From the NCBI RefSeq assembly GCF_040195635.1, contig NZ_JBEFTX010000014.1, positions 1-64,000 of the forward strand: a stretch of 64,000 bases of DNA. The letters are read 5' to 3'. Positions 50,775 through 58,865 of this stretch are shown here, one piece after another. Numbering within the stretch: the stretch's first letter is position 1; each line of letters opens with the position of its first letter. Origin of the DNA: Thermasporomyces sp040195635. Lineage in GTDB: Bacteria > Actinomycetota > Actinomycetes > Propionibacteriales > Actinopolymorphaceae. A model generated the notes under the pieces. That model searched no databases. It saw nothing but the letters and a program-made list of their open reading frames with translations, and had not been told where the DNA came from. The position numbers and the translations under genes were made by a program.

Positions 50775-51944
50775 ATGTCCACATCCCGCCTGTCCAGCGT
50801 GTCGTCCGCGTCGGCCCGCCTGCCGGACGTCCGCCTTCCCGCCCCCTACGTGTCGCCGCTGCGTCAGATCGGGACCAGGATCGTCGCCGCCCTCGTCCTG
50901 CTGATGCTCGTGGTTCTCGTCGTCTACCTCGGCCGTGACGGCTACCGGGACAGCGGCGACCCCGAAGGTCAGCTCAGCCTGCTCGACGCGTTGTACTACG
51001 CAACGGTCAGCCTCACCACCACCGGCTACGGCGACATCACGCCGGTGACCCCCGGCGCGCGTCTCGTCAACATCCTGCTCGTCACGCCGCTGCGGGTCGC
51101 GTTCCTGATCGTCCTGGTCGGGACCACACTGGAGGTGCTGGCGACGCGGAGCCGCGAGCAGTGGCGCATCTCGCGATGGAGGAGTCGGTTGCGCGATCAC
51201 ACAGTCGTCGTCGGATTCGGTACGAAGGGCCGCAGCGCGGTCGACACCCTGGTCAACGGCGGGATACCGCCCGAGCAGATCGTCGTCGTCGACCCGCAGC
51301 AGTCCGCGATCAACGAGGCCAACGCCGCCGGGCTCGGCGGCATCGTCGGCGACGCCACCCGTGCCGACGTGCTGCGCCGCGTCGAGACGCAGACGGCGAG
51401 CCGGGTCATCGTCACCACCCACCGCGACGACGCCGCCGTCCTGGTCACCCTCACCGCCCGCCAGCTCAACCCCGACGCCACGGTCGTGGTCGCGGTCCGC
51501 GAGGCAGAGAACATCCCGCTGCTCCGGCAGAGCGGCGCCGACATCACCGTCACGTCGTCGGACGCGGTCGGCCGGATCATGGGTTTGTCGACGGTGAGTC
51601 CGGCACTCGGCGCCGTGCTCGAGGACCTGCTCACCTACGGCGACGGCCTCGAAGTGGCCGAGCGCTCGGTGCTGCCCCGCGAGGAGGGCTGCTCGCCGCG
51701 CCAACTGGACGATGTCGCGGTGGCCGTCGTCCGAGACGGCGAGGTCTACCGCTACTACGACCCCACCGTCTCCCAACTGCTGCGCGGTGACCACGTGGTC
51801 GTCGTACGCCCGGCCCAGGAACTGCCTTGGGCGCCGCGACCAGGCGCCAACGGCGACGACGACGCGATCGCGCCCGACGAGGAGGGGGATGGTCCGGGCC
51901 GGCCGGGTTCGTCGACCGGCGACCGTCCCAGTCCGGGGAGCTGA
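50775..51944 (+). CDS. potassium channel with TrkA-N/RCK regulatory domain
   Basis: A 389-residue protein. Two membrane helices (IVAALVLLMLVVLVVYLG and VNILLVTPLRVAFLIVLVG) flank a pore loop with selectivity filter TTTGYGD near residue 80. An RCK domain follows: VVVGFGTKGRSAVDTLVNGG is its Rossmann strand, VVVDPQQSAIN the ligand site, and GIVGDATRADVLRR the next loop. The RCK domain senses nucleotide or ion and gates the pore. The acidic C-tail is disordered. ATG 50775 lies before the first helix. Confidence 0.94.
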   Translation: MSTSRLSSVSSASARLPDVRLPAPYVSPLRQIGTRIVAALVLLMLVVLVVYLGRDGYRDSGDPEGQLSLLDALYYATVSLTTTGYGDITPVTPGARLVNILLVTPLRVAFLIVLVGTTLEVLATRSREQWRISRWRSRLRDHTVVVGFGTKGRSAVDTLVNGGIPPEQIVVVDPQQSAINEANAAGLGGIVGDATRADVLRRVETQTASRVIVTTHRDDAAVLVTLTARQLNPDATVVVAVREAENIPLLRQSGADITVTSSDAVGRIMGLSTVSPALGAVLEDLLTYGDGLEVAERSVLPREEGCSPRQLDDVAVAVVRDGEVYRYYDPTVSQLLRGDHVVVVRPAQELPWAPRPGANGDDDAIAPDEEGDGPGRPGSSTGDRPSPGS

Positions 51945-51947
51945 TCG

Positions 51948-52940
51948 ATGATGCGGGCAGTCGTGGCGACCGGCACAGGCGGTCCGGAGGTCCTCACCGT
52001 CGCCGAGGTGCCAGATCCTGCACCCCCGGGACCCGGCGAGGTCGCGATCGCGGTCACGGCGGCCGGCGTCAACCGCCCCGACCTGGTGCAGCGTCAGGGC
52101 AACTATCCGCCGCCGCCCGGCGCGTCCGAGATCCTCGGCCTGGAGTGCTCCGGCCGGGTCGCCGAGGTCGGCCCAGACGTGCAGCACCTCGCACCCGGTG
52201 CCGAGGTGTGCGCCCTGCTGGCGGGCGGCGGCTACGCCGAGCGGGTCGTCGCATCCGCCGGTCTTGTCCTCCCCCGCCCCGAGGGCGTCTCGCTGGTCGA
52301 GGCCGCGGCACTTCCCGAAACCGTCTGCACCGTCTGGTCCAACGTCTTCATGCTGGCCGGCCTGCGTCCCGACGAGACGCTGCTGGTCCACGGTGGCGCG
52401 AGCGGGATCGGTACGACGGCGATCCAGCTCGGGCGCGCCCTCGGTGCCCGGGTGCTCGCCACTGTCGGCGGTGCGGAGAAGGCCGCACGTTGCCTGGAGC
52501 TCGGCGCCTCGGCGGTCGCCAGCTACCGCCAGGAGGACTTCGTGGAGTTCGTCCGGCGTGAGACCGATGGCCACGGTGCCGACGTGATCCTCGACATCGT
52601 GGGAGCGCCGTACCTCGCCCGCAACCTCGACGCGCTGGCCACCGCGGGACGGCTGGTCGTCATCGGGCTGCAGGGCGGCCGCCGGGGCGACATCGACCTC
52701 GGCACGCTGCTCGCCAAGCGGGGCGCGGTCCTTGCGACCACGCTGCGTGGACGCCCGCTCCCGGAGAAGGCGGCGATCGTGGCCAGCGTCGCCGAGCACG
52801 TCTGGCCGCTGGTCGCGGACGGCCACCTCCGCCCGGTGATCGACCGGGTTCTTCCGCTCGACGAAGCCGCCGAAGCCCACCGCGTCCTGGAGGCGAGCGA
52901 GCACGTCGGCAAGGTCCTTCTCGCCGTAGCGCCAGGCTGA
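51948..52940 (+). CDS. NAD(P)H:quinone oxidoreductase (PIG3/QOR type)
   Basis: A 330-residue zinc-independent medium-chain reductase: AAGVNRPDLVQRQGNYPPPP is the PIG3-type substrate loop, LGLECSGRVAEVG the following strand, LLVHGGASGIGTTAIQLG the NADPH loop and VVIGLQGGRRGDIDL a late strand. It reduces quinones or enones with NADPH. It starts four bases after the K+ channel stop, with two consecutive ATGs, so the genes are probably co-transcribed. Confidence 0.92.
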   Translation: MMRAVVATGTGGPEVLTVAEVPDPAPPGPGEVAIAVTAAGVNRPDLVQRQGNYPPPPGASEILGLECSGRVAEVGPDVQHLAPGAEVCALLAGGGYAERVVASAGLVLPRPEGVSLVEAAALPETVCTVWSNVFMLAGLRPDETLLVHGGASGIGTTAIQLGRALGARVLATVGGAEKAARCLELGASAVASYRQEDFVEFVRRETDGHGADVILDIVGAPYLARNLDALATAGRLVVIGLQGGRRGDIDLGTLLAKRGAVLATTLRGRPLPEKAAIVASVAEHVWPLVADGHLRPVIDRVLPLDEAAEAHRVLEASEHVGKVLLAVAPG

Positions 52941-53147
52941 GTGCGCGCTGGGACCGGATGATCCAGTCTGAGTGGCTTGTCGGAATTCGGTCAGATTCTG
53001 GTGGCTTCGGGGAAACCGTTCGGGCGGTCCGCCGCGTCGTAGCCAGATAGCCATGGCACGCCGTGCCACTCCCGTCGCGCGCGGTGTGGCCGCACGGGAC
53101 GCGCACGCGATGCCCGGTAGTTCGGCAATGAGGGAGGCAGGCGACCG

Positions 53148-53318
53148 ATGAACATCGACCACGCACTGAGGGAACGCCGGCTCGCCCGCATCCGGATCCG
53201 CGCCGAGGTGGCCCGCAGGCGTTCCGAACGCATGCGCACCGGACAGCGAGCGGGCGGCCGGTCCGCTGGATCGGTCCGTACCTACACACCCGGTGGTTCC
53301 CCGGGATCGGGCTCCTGA
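53148..53318 (+). CDS. small basic protein (56 residues)
   Basis: A short gene with a strong GAGGGAGGCAG site before ATG 53148. The product is highly basic: MNIDHALRERRLARIRIRAE, then an Arg-rich helix, VARRRSERMRTGQRAG, and a Ser/Gly-rich tail. The helix pattern is amphipathic and may bind RNA or DNA. No family is recognised. It lies about 100 bases upstream of the Bpa gene in the same direction. Coding is supported by the ribosome site and the helical pattern only. Confidence 0.5.
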   Translation: MNIDHALRERRLARIRIRAEVARRRSERMRTGQRAGGRSAGSVRTYTPGGSPGSGS

Positions 53319-53419
53319 CCTGGGCAGGCGTCAGCTCTGACCTGGGCAGTTCCTACCGTGGCGTCCTCGTCGAGGGGGCCGTCCTCGCATTGCGTACGAC
53401 ATGGGGTAAGGATGGGGCC

Positions 53420-54019
53420 ATGACCGATGCTCCCCAGAGCCCTGGCGTCCCCCACGACGAGGACAGCGACGGGCAGGACAAGCAACGCCGCGACGAGTCT
53501 CCCCGCGTCATGATCGTCGGTCCGGACGGCATGGCGGTGGAGGGTCCGCCCGCCAAGGAGTCCGACGGCGACGACGAGGAACGCTCGGTCACCGACCTTG
53601 TCGAACAGCCGGCCAAGGTGATGCGGATCGGCAGCATGATCAAGCAGCTGCTCGACGAAGTGAAGGCCGCCCCGCTCGACGAGGCGAGCCGGCAGCGGCT
53701 ACGCCAGATCCACAAGTCGTCCATCTCCGAACTCGAGAAGGGCCTCGCCCCCGAGTTGGTGGAGGAGCTGGAGCGGCTGTCGCTCCCGTTCGACGAGGGG
53801 ACGGTGCCGAGCGAAGCGGAGCTTCGGGTCGCACAGGCGCAGCTGGTCGGTTGGCTCGAAGGCCTCTTCCACGGGATCCAGACCGCGTTGTTCGCGCAAC
53901 AGATGGCGGCGCGGGCACAGCTCGAGCAGATGCGGCGGACGCTTCCGCCGGGTACCCCGATCCCCCCGCAGATGCAGCCGCCGGCCGACCACGACCGCCC
54001 GGGCGGCATGTACCTCTAG
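53420..54019 (+). CDS. bpa: bacterial proteasome activator
   Basis: A 199-residue homologue of mycobacterial Bpa (Rv3780). A disordered acidic N-terminus (about 1-40) is followed by PRVMIVGPDGMAVEG, a family hallmark. The four-helix ring domain comes next: SVTDLVEQPAKVMRIGSMIK, then LLDEVKAAPLDEASRQRL, IHKSSISELEKGLAPELVEE, and WLEGLFHGIQTALFAQQMAA. The tail ends GGMYL, the place of the GQYL motif that docks Bpa onto the 20S proteasome; Met replaces Gln. ATG 53420 is preferred over GTG-like codons upstream. Its presence implies that the organism has a proteasome. Confidence 0.95.
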   Translation: MTDAPQSPGVPHDEDSDGQDKQRRDESPRVMIVGPDGMAVEGPPAKESDGDDEERSVTDLVEQPAKVMRIGSMIKQLLDEVKAAPLDEASRQRLRQIHKSSISELEKGLAPELVEELERLSLPFDEGTVPSEAELRVAQAQLVGWLEGLFHGIQTALFAQQMAARAQLEQMRRTLPPGTPIPPQMQPPADHDRPGGMYL

Positions 54020-54047
54020 ACGGTATGCGGAGGCTGAGGCCTCGCGC

Positions 54048-54893
54048 TCATACCGTCGAGAAGCCGAACAGCTTGTCGAGGACGGCTGCGACGCCATCGT
54101 CGTCGTTGCCGGGGCACCGGCGCTCGACCGCTGCCAGCACGTCGGGGTGTGCGCCGGCCATGGCATAGGCCGTGCCTGCCCATGACAGCATCGCCAGGTC
54201 GTTCGGCATGTCACCGAACGCCACCACCTCGTCCGCCGAGACACCCCGCTCGGCGCAGAACGCGGCAAGTGTGGTCGCCTTCGACACCCCGGGCGCGGAG
54301 ATCTCGAGCAATCCGGCACCCCCGGAGTACGTCAGCTCGGCGAGGTCTCCGGCGACCTCACTGGCCTTGGCGAACAGCACGTCCGCGTCATGTCCGTTGT
54401 GCTTTGCCAGCAGTTTCACGGCCGGCTGGCTGCCGAACAGCTCCGTGACCTCTCCGACAAAGGTCTGGCTGGCGAAGTCGCCGAGTGGTTCGTACGTCTG
54501 CTCGTGACCGAACGTCTCACCGAACTCCACCCCGAAGCTCACCCCAGGTATCGCCGCCCGAATGGCGTCGACGACCGCGAGCCCGATCTCGGGAGCGAGA
54601 GGGTAGCTGTCGACGACCCGCTCCTGGTGCAGGTCGTAGACAAGGGCGCCGTTGGAGCAGACCGCGATGCCGCGGTGTCCGGTGGCGTCGGCGATGTGGC
54701 GGAGCCACCGGGGCGGCCTGCCGGTGGCGAACACCACCGTGGTGCCGGAATCCTCGACGCGGGCGAGGGTACGGCGGGTCCTGGGCGACACCGTTCCGTC
54801 CGTGCGCAGAAGAGTGCCGTCGAGGTCGCTCGCCACCAGCCGAGGTCGACCGGCGCTCGGGGGGCGGTGTGGGCGCGGAGGTGGCGGCGACAT
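54048..54893 (-). CDS. HAD-superfamily phosphatase, Cof type
   Basis: A 281-residue phosphatase. VASDLDGTLLRTDG is HAD motif I (nucleophile Asp, acid Asp), VVFATGRPPRW motif II, and GVSKATTLAAFC with VVAFGDMPNDLAMLSWAG motifs III and IV. A large cap domain (about 85-195) is of the C2B Cof type. These enzymes dephosphorylate sugar phosphates or flavin/PLP intermediates. The N-terminal 17 residues are Pro/Arg-rich and could be trimmed by a later start. It is convergent with Bpa and has a paralogue at 60 kb. Confidence 0.9.
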   Translation of the reverse strand: MSPPPPRPHRPPSAGRPRLVASDLDGTLLRTDGTVSPRTRRTLARVEDSGTTVVFATGRPPRWLRHIADATGHRGIAVCSNGALVYDLHQERVVDSYPLAPEIGLAVVDAIRAAIPGVSFGVEFGETFGHEQTYEPLGDFASQTFVGEVTELFGSQPAVKLLAKHNGHDADVLFAKASEVAGDLAELTYSGGAGLLEISAPGVSKATTLAAFCAERGVSADEVVAFGDMPNDLAMLSWAGTAYAMAGAHPDVLAAVERRCPGNDDDGVAAVLDKLFGFSTV

Positions 54894-54969
54894 ACCCCCA
54901 TCCTGTCAAGTACGGAGACCCGCTCCGTCCCGGACCTGGCCGCGGGGGATCACAGCTACCGTTGCCCGC

Positions 54970-55455
54970 GTGGGATTCGAAGGGTCATACCTGTGGCGGC
55001 TGCGGCAGAAGATCGGCAATGAGCTCCTCCTCCTTCCGGGTGCTGACGTCCTGGCCTTCGACGACGCTGAACGCGTGCTGCTGATGCGGCGTGCGGACAC
55101 CGGGCGATGGTCGGTGCCAGGCGGTTGCGCTGAGCCTGGTTCTACGTTCGCGCAGACGGCGATCCGTGAACTCGAGGAGGAGACCGGCCTTCGCGCCGAT
55201 CCTTCTGGTCTCGAGCCGTTCGCCAGTCTTTCCGATTCGACGACGACGTACCCGAACGGTGACAAGGTGCAGGCGTTCGTCATGTGTTTCGCTGTCTTCA
55301 GGTGGACCGGCGCGCTGAGGCCGTGCGATGGTGAGGCGCTGGAGCTGAGCTTCTTCGCGCCGCAGGAACTGCCCGACGATCGGAACCCGTACGTCGACGA
55401 GGCGCTGTCCCTATGGAACGCGTACCGGAAGACCGGGCGGTTCCAGGCCTGCTGA
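54970..55455 (+). CDS. Nudix hydrolase
   Basis: A 161-residue Nudix protein: VLAFDDAERVLLMRRAD and WSVPGGCAEPGSTFAQTAIR start the box, and RELEEETGL ends it. The first Glu of the usual G-x5-E is replaced by Ser, but the metal-binding RELEEE part is intact. The remaining fold is normal, ending LELSFFAPQELPDDRNPY. GTG 54970 starts the protein with VGFEGSYLWRLRQKIGN, a helix common in ADP-ribose-type hydrolases. The substrate is unknown. Confidence 0.88.
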   Translation: MGFEGSYLWRLRQKIGNELLLLPGADVLAFDDAERVLLMRRADTGRWSVPGGCAEPGSTFAQTAIRELEEETGLRADPSGLEPFASLSDSTTTYPNGDKVQAFVMCFAVFRWTGALRPCDGEALELSFFAPQELPDDRNPYVDEALSLWNAYRKTGRFQAC

Positions 55456-55467
55456 GCTGGCAGCGCG

Positions 55468-56175
55468 TCAGCCGACGGCCCGCTCCAACCGGGCGGCTGC
55501 CTTCGGCGCCACCTCGTCGGCGACCTCGCGTGCCTCGTCCTCGCTGGTCGACCAGACGTAGACGGCACTGACCAGGTCGCCCCTGCGCTGGTAGACCGCA
55601 AGGTAGGAGTAGTCGGTACCGCCCTTCCGGCTGTCCTGACCACGCCACGCGAACGCGTCGCCGAGGGTACCGGTCGGCGGATCGACGATCTCGACGTCCG
55701 CCATCTCGCCCTGGCTGTGCTCCCAACCGTCGCAGCCCCCGACTGCCTTCTTGATCTCCGCGAACGCCGCCGCGCCCTTGCCCGGCTGGTAGGCGACCGC
55801 TTCGTTGCTCACCACGAGCTCGGCCACGTTTGCCGACTTCCAGAAGAAGTCCTGGTTGCGGGCGAGCCGGTCACCATCGGCCGCCGACTTCCGCGCGCAG
55901 ATGTCGTTGGTTGGTGCGTCGAGGGAGTCGTCCTGGTCCTGGACCTCCACCTCGCGGCCGACGTCACCTTCGCCCAGCACGATGACACCGATCGCGGCCT
56001 TGAGCTCCGCCGCGGTCATCTTCCGTTCGGGCTTCGGCTTGTCACCGACCGGCTTCGCCGCTGGCTTGTCGGACCGGGAGGCGGTCTCGGGAGACCCCTG
56101 CTCGTCCGAGCTGCAGCCGGCCAGCATCAACACGCCGACCGCGAGCACGGAAAGGACATATCGGGTTCTAGGCAC
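55468..56175 (-). CDS. lipoprotein of unknown function
   Basis: A 235-residue lipoprotein. The signal is MPRTRYVLSVLAVGVLMLAGC with lipobox LAGC (Cys21). A Ser/Lys/Pro-rich linker (residues 25-50) follows, then a domain with LKAAIGVIVLGEGDVGREVE, a Cys pair (ICARKS... VGGCDGW) and AFAWRGQDSRKGGTDYSYLA plus a final helix. The pattern resembles the small extracellular sensor-like domains of actinobacterial lipoproteins (PknH-like), though the match is weak. GTG 56175 is taken because the signal peptide begins there; the long open frame upstream is a shadow. Confidence 0.8.
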   Translation of the reverse strand: MPRTRYVLSVLAVGVLMLAGCSSDEQGSPETASRSDKPAAKPVGDKPKPERKMTAAELKAAIGVIVLGEGDVGREVEVQDQDDSLDAPTNDICARKSAADGDRLARNQDFFWKSANVAELVVSNEAVAYQPGKGAAAFAEIKKAVGGCDGWEHSQGEMADVEIVDPPTGTLGDAFAWRGQDSRKGGTDYSYLAVYQRRGDLVSAVYVWSTSEDEAREVADEVAPKAAARLERAVG

Positions 56176-56234
56176 GGGTCGGCACTCTAACGAAGATCCG
56201 CCGAGCGCCGACAGGCCCGGGCGCCGACCGCGAT

Positions 56235-56326
56235 GCAAATGACCACGCCACCCATGCCTGTGGAAGCCGGAACAGGTGTCGGTACCTGTCCAACGGCCAA
56301 AGGCATACCCAGCGTGGTCATTTTGC
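56235..56326. repeat. 92-base nested inverted repeat
   Basis: Outer arms GCAAATGACCACGC (56235-56248) and GCGTGGTCATTTTGC (56312-56326, one extra T); middle arms ATGCCT (56254-56259) and AGGCAT (56301-56306), five bases inside on both sides; inner arms ACAGGT (56272-56277) and ACCTGT (56284-56289). The symmetrical nesting suggests one long hairpin or cruciform. It lies between the metG stop and the lipoprotein start. Confidence 0.85.
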
Positions 56327-56354
56327 GGCCGTGCTGCCCAGCCCGTACGCACTG

Positions 56355-57908
56355 TCACGGTGAGCCATGGGCCTCGACGCGAGGAAACACGGGCTCGGGC
56401 GTCGGCAGTTCCCCGCCCGGACCGACGACGCCGGTCTGGGCCACCAGGCGTCCGGCGATCTCCGGCGTGAAGGGGTGGAGTTCGACGGCGAGGGCCCGAA
56501 GCGCCGCCACCAGGACTCCGAGCACCGTGTCGAGCCGTAGTCCCGCATCGCCGTCGCCGCCGCGTTCGGCCTTGGCCAGCAGCCACGGTGCGGCGTGCTC
56601 GACGTACCGGTTGGCCGCATTGACCACCGTGGTCACCGCCGCGGCCGCACCGCGCAGGTCGAACCGCTCCAGCGCGGCGTCGATCCGCGCCGGTAGTTCG
56701 GTACACGCGGACAGCAGCGGCTTCGCGTCGGTGTCGGCGTACCCGCCGTCAGGAGGCGGCGGGACGACGCCCTGCCGGTAGCGGTGCACCATGCTCACCA
56801 CCCGCTGGGAAAGGTTGCCGATCCCGCCCGCCAGGTCGCGGTTGGCGGCGTCGACCAGCCGCTGGACCGTGAAGTCGGTGTCGCCGACCTTCGGTACCTT
56901 CGCGACGAGCCACCACCGCACCGCGTCCGTACCGAAGTCGGCCGCGAGCTGCGCCGGGTCGACGATGTTGCCGAGCGTCTTGCTGAGCCGGCGCCCGTTC
57001 GCGGTGAGGAAGTCGTGGACGAAGATCTCGTGCGGCAGCGGCAGTCCGGCCGACAGCAGCATCGCCGGCCAGTAGACCGCGTGGAACCGCAGGATGTTCT
57101 TGCCGATCACGTGGACGCGCCGGTCGCTCTCGCGCCACCAGGTACGAAACGCGTCCGCGTCGGAACCGGTGCCGTAGTCGAGCGAGGTGATGTAGTTGCC
57201 GAGCGCGTCCCACCAGACGTACATCACCTGGGTCGGATCGTCGGGCACCGGAACTCCCCAGCCACGGGTGCGTTCGGCCGAACGCGAGATGGAGAAGTCC
57301 TCCAGACCGGCGGCGACGAACGCCTTCACCTCGTTGGCCCGCACGGCTGGCTCGATCCGGAGCCGGCCGCTGTCGAGGAGATCCGCCAGCTGGTCCTGGT
57401 AGCGGGAGAGCCGGAAGAACCAGTTCTCCTCGCTGACGAGTTGCGGCGTCGTCTCGTGGTCGGGGCAGAGGCCGTCGACCAGTTCGTCGGGCGTGTAGAA
57501 CTGCTCGCAGCCGACGCAGTAGAGCCCTTCGTAGTGGCGCCGGTAGAGATCGCCGGCGGCCGCGCACGCCCGCCAGAGTCGTTCGGCGCCGGGACGGTGA
57601 CGCGGGTCGCGGCTGGTACGGATGAAGTCGTCGTACGACAGGTTCAGGGCATCCCGAAGCGACTCGAACACCGCCGCGTGGTCGTCGACGAACTCCTGCA
57701 CGGGCACGCCGGCCTGCTCGGCGGCCTGGACGTTCTTGAGCGCGTTGTCGTCGGTCCCGGACTGGAGCCGGACCTGCTCACCGCGCAGGCGGCGATGTCG
57801 GGCGAGGACGTCGGCCTGGACCAGCTCCAGGGCGTGGCCGAGATGCGGGTCGGCATTGACGTACGGAATCGACGTGGTGACGTAGTACCGCTTCGGTGCG
57901 GTGGACAT
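56355..57908 (-). CDS. metG: methionyl-tRNA synthetase
   Basis: A 517-residue class I synthetase. YYVTTSIPYVNADPHLGHAL contains the HIGH-type motif (HLGH, residues 22-25). CVGCEQFYTPDELVDGLCPD is the connective peptide with a partial zinc knuckle. VWWDALGNYITSLD is the methionine-site Trp/Tyr region. The KMSKS loop is RLSKTLGN (near 308), a variant form. An anticodon-binding helical domain ends the protein; there is no C-terminal tRNA-binding extension. ATG 57908 follows AAAGGAA and starts the canonical fold. It charges initiator and elongator tRNA-Met. The leader upstream holds a complete attenuator. Confidence 0.95.
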   Translation of the reverse strand: MSTAPKRYYVTTSIPYVNADPHLGHALELVQADVLARHRRLRGEQVRLQSGTDDNALKNVQAAEQAGVPVQEFVDDHAAVFESLRDALNLSYDDFIRTSRDPRHRPGAERLWRACAAAGDLYRRHYEGLYCVGCEQFYTPDELVDGLCPDHETTPQLVSEENWFFRLSRYQDQLADLLDSGRLRIEPAVRANEVKAFVAAGLEDFSISRSAERTRGWGVPVPDDPTQVMYVWWDALGNYITSLDYGTGSDADAFRTWWRESDRRVHVIGKNILRFHAVYWPAMLLSAGLPLPHEIFVHDFLTANGRRLSKTLGNIVDPAQLAADFGTDAVRWWLVAKVPKVGDTDFTVQRLVDAANRDLAGGIGNLSQRVVSMVHRYRQGVVPPPPDGGYADTDAKPLLSACTELPARIDAALERFDLRGAAAAVTTVVNAANRYVEHAAPWLLAKAERGGDGDAGLRLDTVLGVLVAALRALAVELHPFTPEIAGRLVAQTGVVGPGGELPTPEPVFPRVEAHGSP

Positions 57909-57970
57909 CGGGCTTCCTTTCACGGGTGGTGCTCGCGAGAGGGCGCCGGCCACAGACTTTGCGGTGACAT

Positions 57971-58112
57971 GAGAAAGGCCCCTCCGCGAGGGGCCTTCGG
58001 GCAGTGAGTACGGCACGTAGGCGGCCCCTAGCGGGGCCGCATCATCTCCTCGGCGCCGGCGATGCGCGCCGGGCGTGGACTGTGGTGCCGGATGGTCATG
58101 GGGTTGAGATTA
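57971..58112 (-). promoter_or_regulatory. metG attenuator: leader peptide, overlapping hairpins and terminator
   Basis: Read on the minus strand: -10-like TAATCT (58112-58107), ATG of a 23-codon leader at 58099, and tandem Met codons directly before segment 1 GCGGCCCC (58040-58033). Segment 2 AGGGGCCGC (58029-58021) follows, then a 23-base spacer, segment 3 AAGGCCCCTC (57997-57988), loop GCG, segment 4 GAGGGGCCTT (57984-57975) and a TTTCTC run. Segments 1:2, 2:3 and 3:4 can each pair. A ribosome stalled on the Met codons would cover segment 1, let 2:3 form, and block the terminator. Confidence 0.75.
58028..58099 (-). CDS. metG leader peptide (23 residues)
   Basis: A tiny ORF reading MTIRHHSPRPARIAGAEEMM followed by RPR. 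It begins at the expected transcription start seven bases after TAATCT, so the mRNA is probably leaderless, and no ribosome site is needed. Two Met codons lie three codons before the stop. The stop codon lies inside hairpin 1:2. The position of the Met codons right before the first pairing segment is what an attenuator that senses charged tRNA-Met requires. Confidence 0.7.
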   Translation of the reverse strand: MTIRHHSPRPARIAGAEEMMRPR

Positions 58113-58211
58113 CCAGCCGGCTGAGGGTTCGCCCGCTGGTCCAGCGGACGGAGCGAGGGCGTGGGGACCGAGCGAGGGCGAGGGGACGGCAACCCCCGCG
58201 CCTGGGCTGCG

Positions 58212-58796
58212 TCACGCCAGCGATCGGGCGAGGTCGGCCAACCAACGCTTGGAGTCCGCCGCCGAGCGCAGTCGCACGACCCGCACCCCGGACGCGCTGA
58301 GCTCCGACAGCCGGCCCGGCAGTTCACGGCGATGCCGGCGGTGCGACCTGACCGCCCACACCAGAAGCGAGTTCCGGCCGAACAGCGCGGCCCAGTGCTC
58401 CCGGTTGCCGTTCCACAGCTCGGTCCGGCGAACGATGCGTACGACCGTCCGCCGGACGATTCTGGGGACGATCACCCACAGCGGCAGGTCCAGCCAGACC
58501 ACGACGTCGGCCTGGGGCCACAGGCTTCCGCTCACCCGATCGAGGTAGTTGCCGTCGAACACCCATCGCGGCCGCCGGGCGTGCTCCTCGACCGCGCTGG
58601 TGAACTCCTCAACCGGCCGCGGTGACCAGTTCGGTCCGTGGGCGAGACTGTCGAGCTCCACATGATCGGCGCCGATGAGTGAGGCGACTCTGGCCGCGAG
58701 CGTGGACTTCCCGGTACCGGTGGTACCCAACACCACCACCCGGCGCGGGGACTGCGGCTCCGCAGCCTCGTCCGCCTCCCGCCGACTCACCGCCAT
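58212..58796 (-). CDS. adenylate kinase/shikimate kinase-like P-loop protein
   Basis: A 194-residue nucleoside-kinase-like protein. VVVLGTTGTGKSTLAARVAS is the P-loop; then come HVELDSLAHGPNWSP (acceptor site), VFDGNYLDRVSGSLWP and VVVWLDLPLWVIVPRIVRR, the usual layout of topology-modulation/AAA_17 proteins. The C-terminus is Arg-rich and helical. The phosphate acceptor is unknown. It stands downstream of the Nudix/GntR pair on the same strand, 69 bases apart, perhaps in one transcript. Confidence 0.85.
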   Translation of the reverse strand: MAVSRREADEAAEPQSPRRVVVLGTTGTGKSTLAARVASLIGADHVELDSLAHGPNWSPRPVEEFTSAVEEHARRPRWVFDGNYLDRVSGSLWPQADVVVWLDLPLWVIVPRIVRRTVVRIVRRTELWNGNREHWAALFGRNSLLVWAVRSHRRHRRELPGRLSELSASGVRVVRLRSAADSKRWLADLARSLA

Positions 58797-58865
58797 CGCT
58801 TGTGCCCTCCTCGCTCTCCTCGCCCACCGGTGCCGTACGCGCCTCCTCGAGGAGCGTACGGGCCG

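Noticed and set aside
50436..53162. A 908-codon minus-strand open frame
   Set aside because: Lies opposite three well-recognised plus-strand genes (DUF6457, K+ channel, quinone reductase); composition is that of an antisense shadow.
54970..54985. tRNA-like GTGGGATTCGAA inside the Nudix gene start
   Set aside because: No cloverleaf around it; it is simply the coding start of the Nudix protein.
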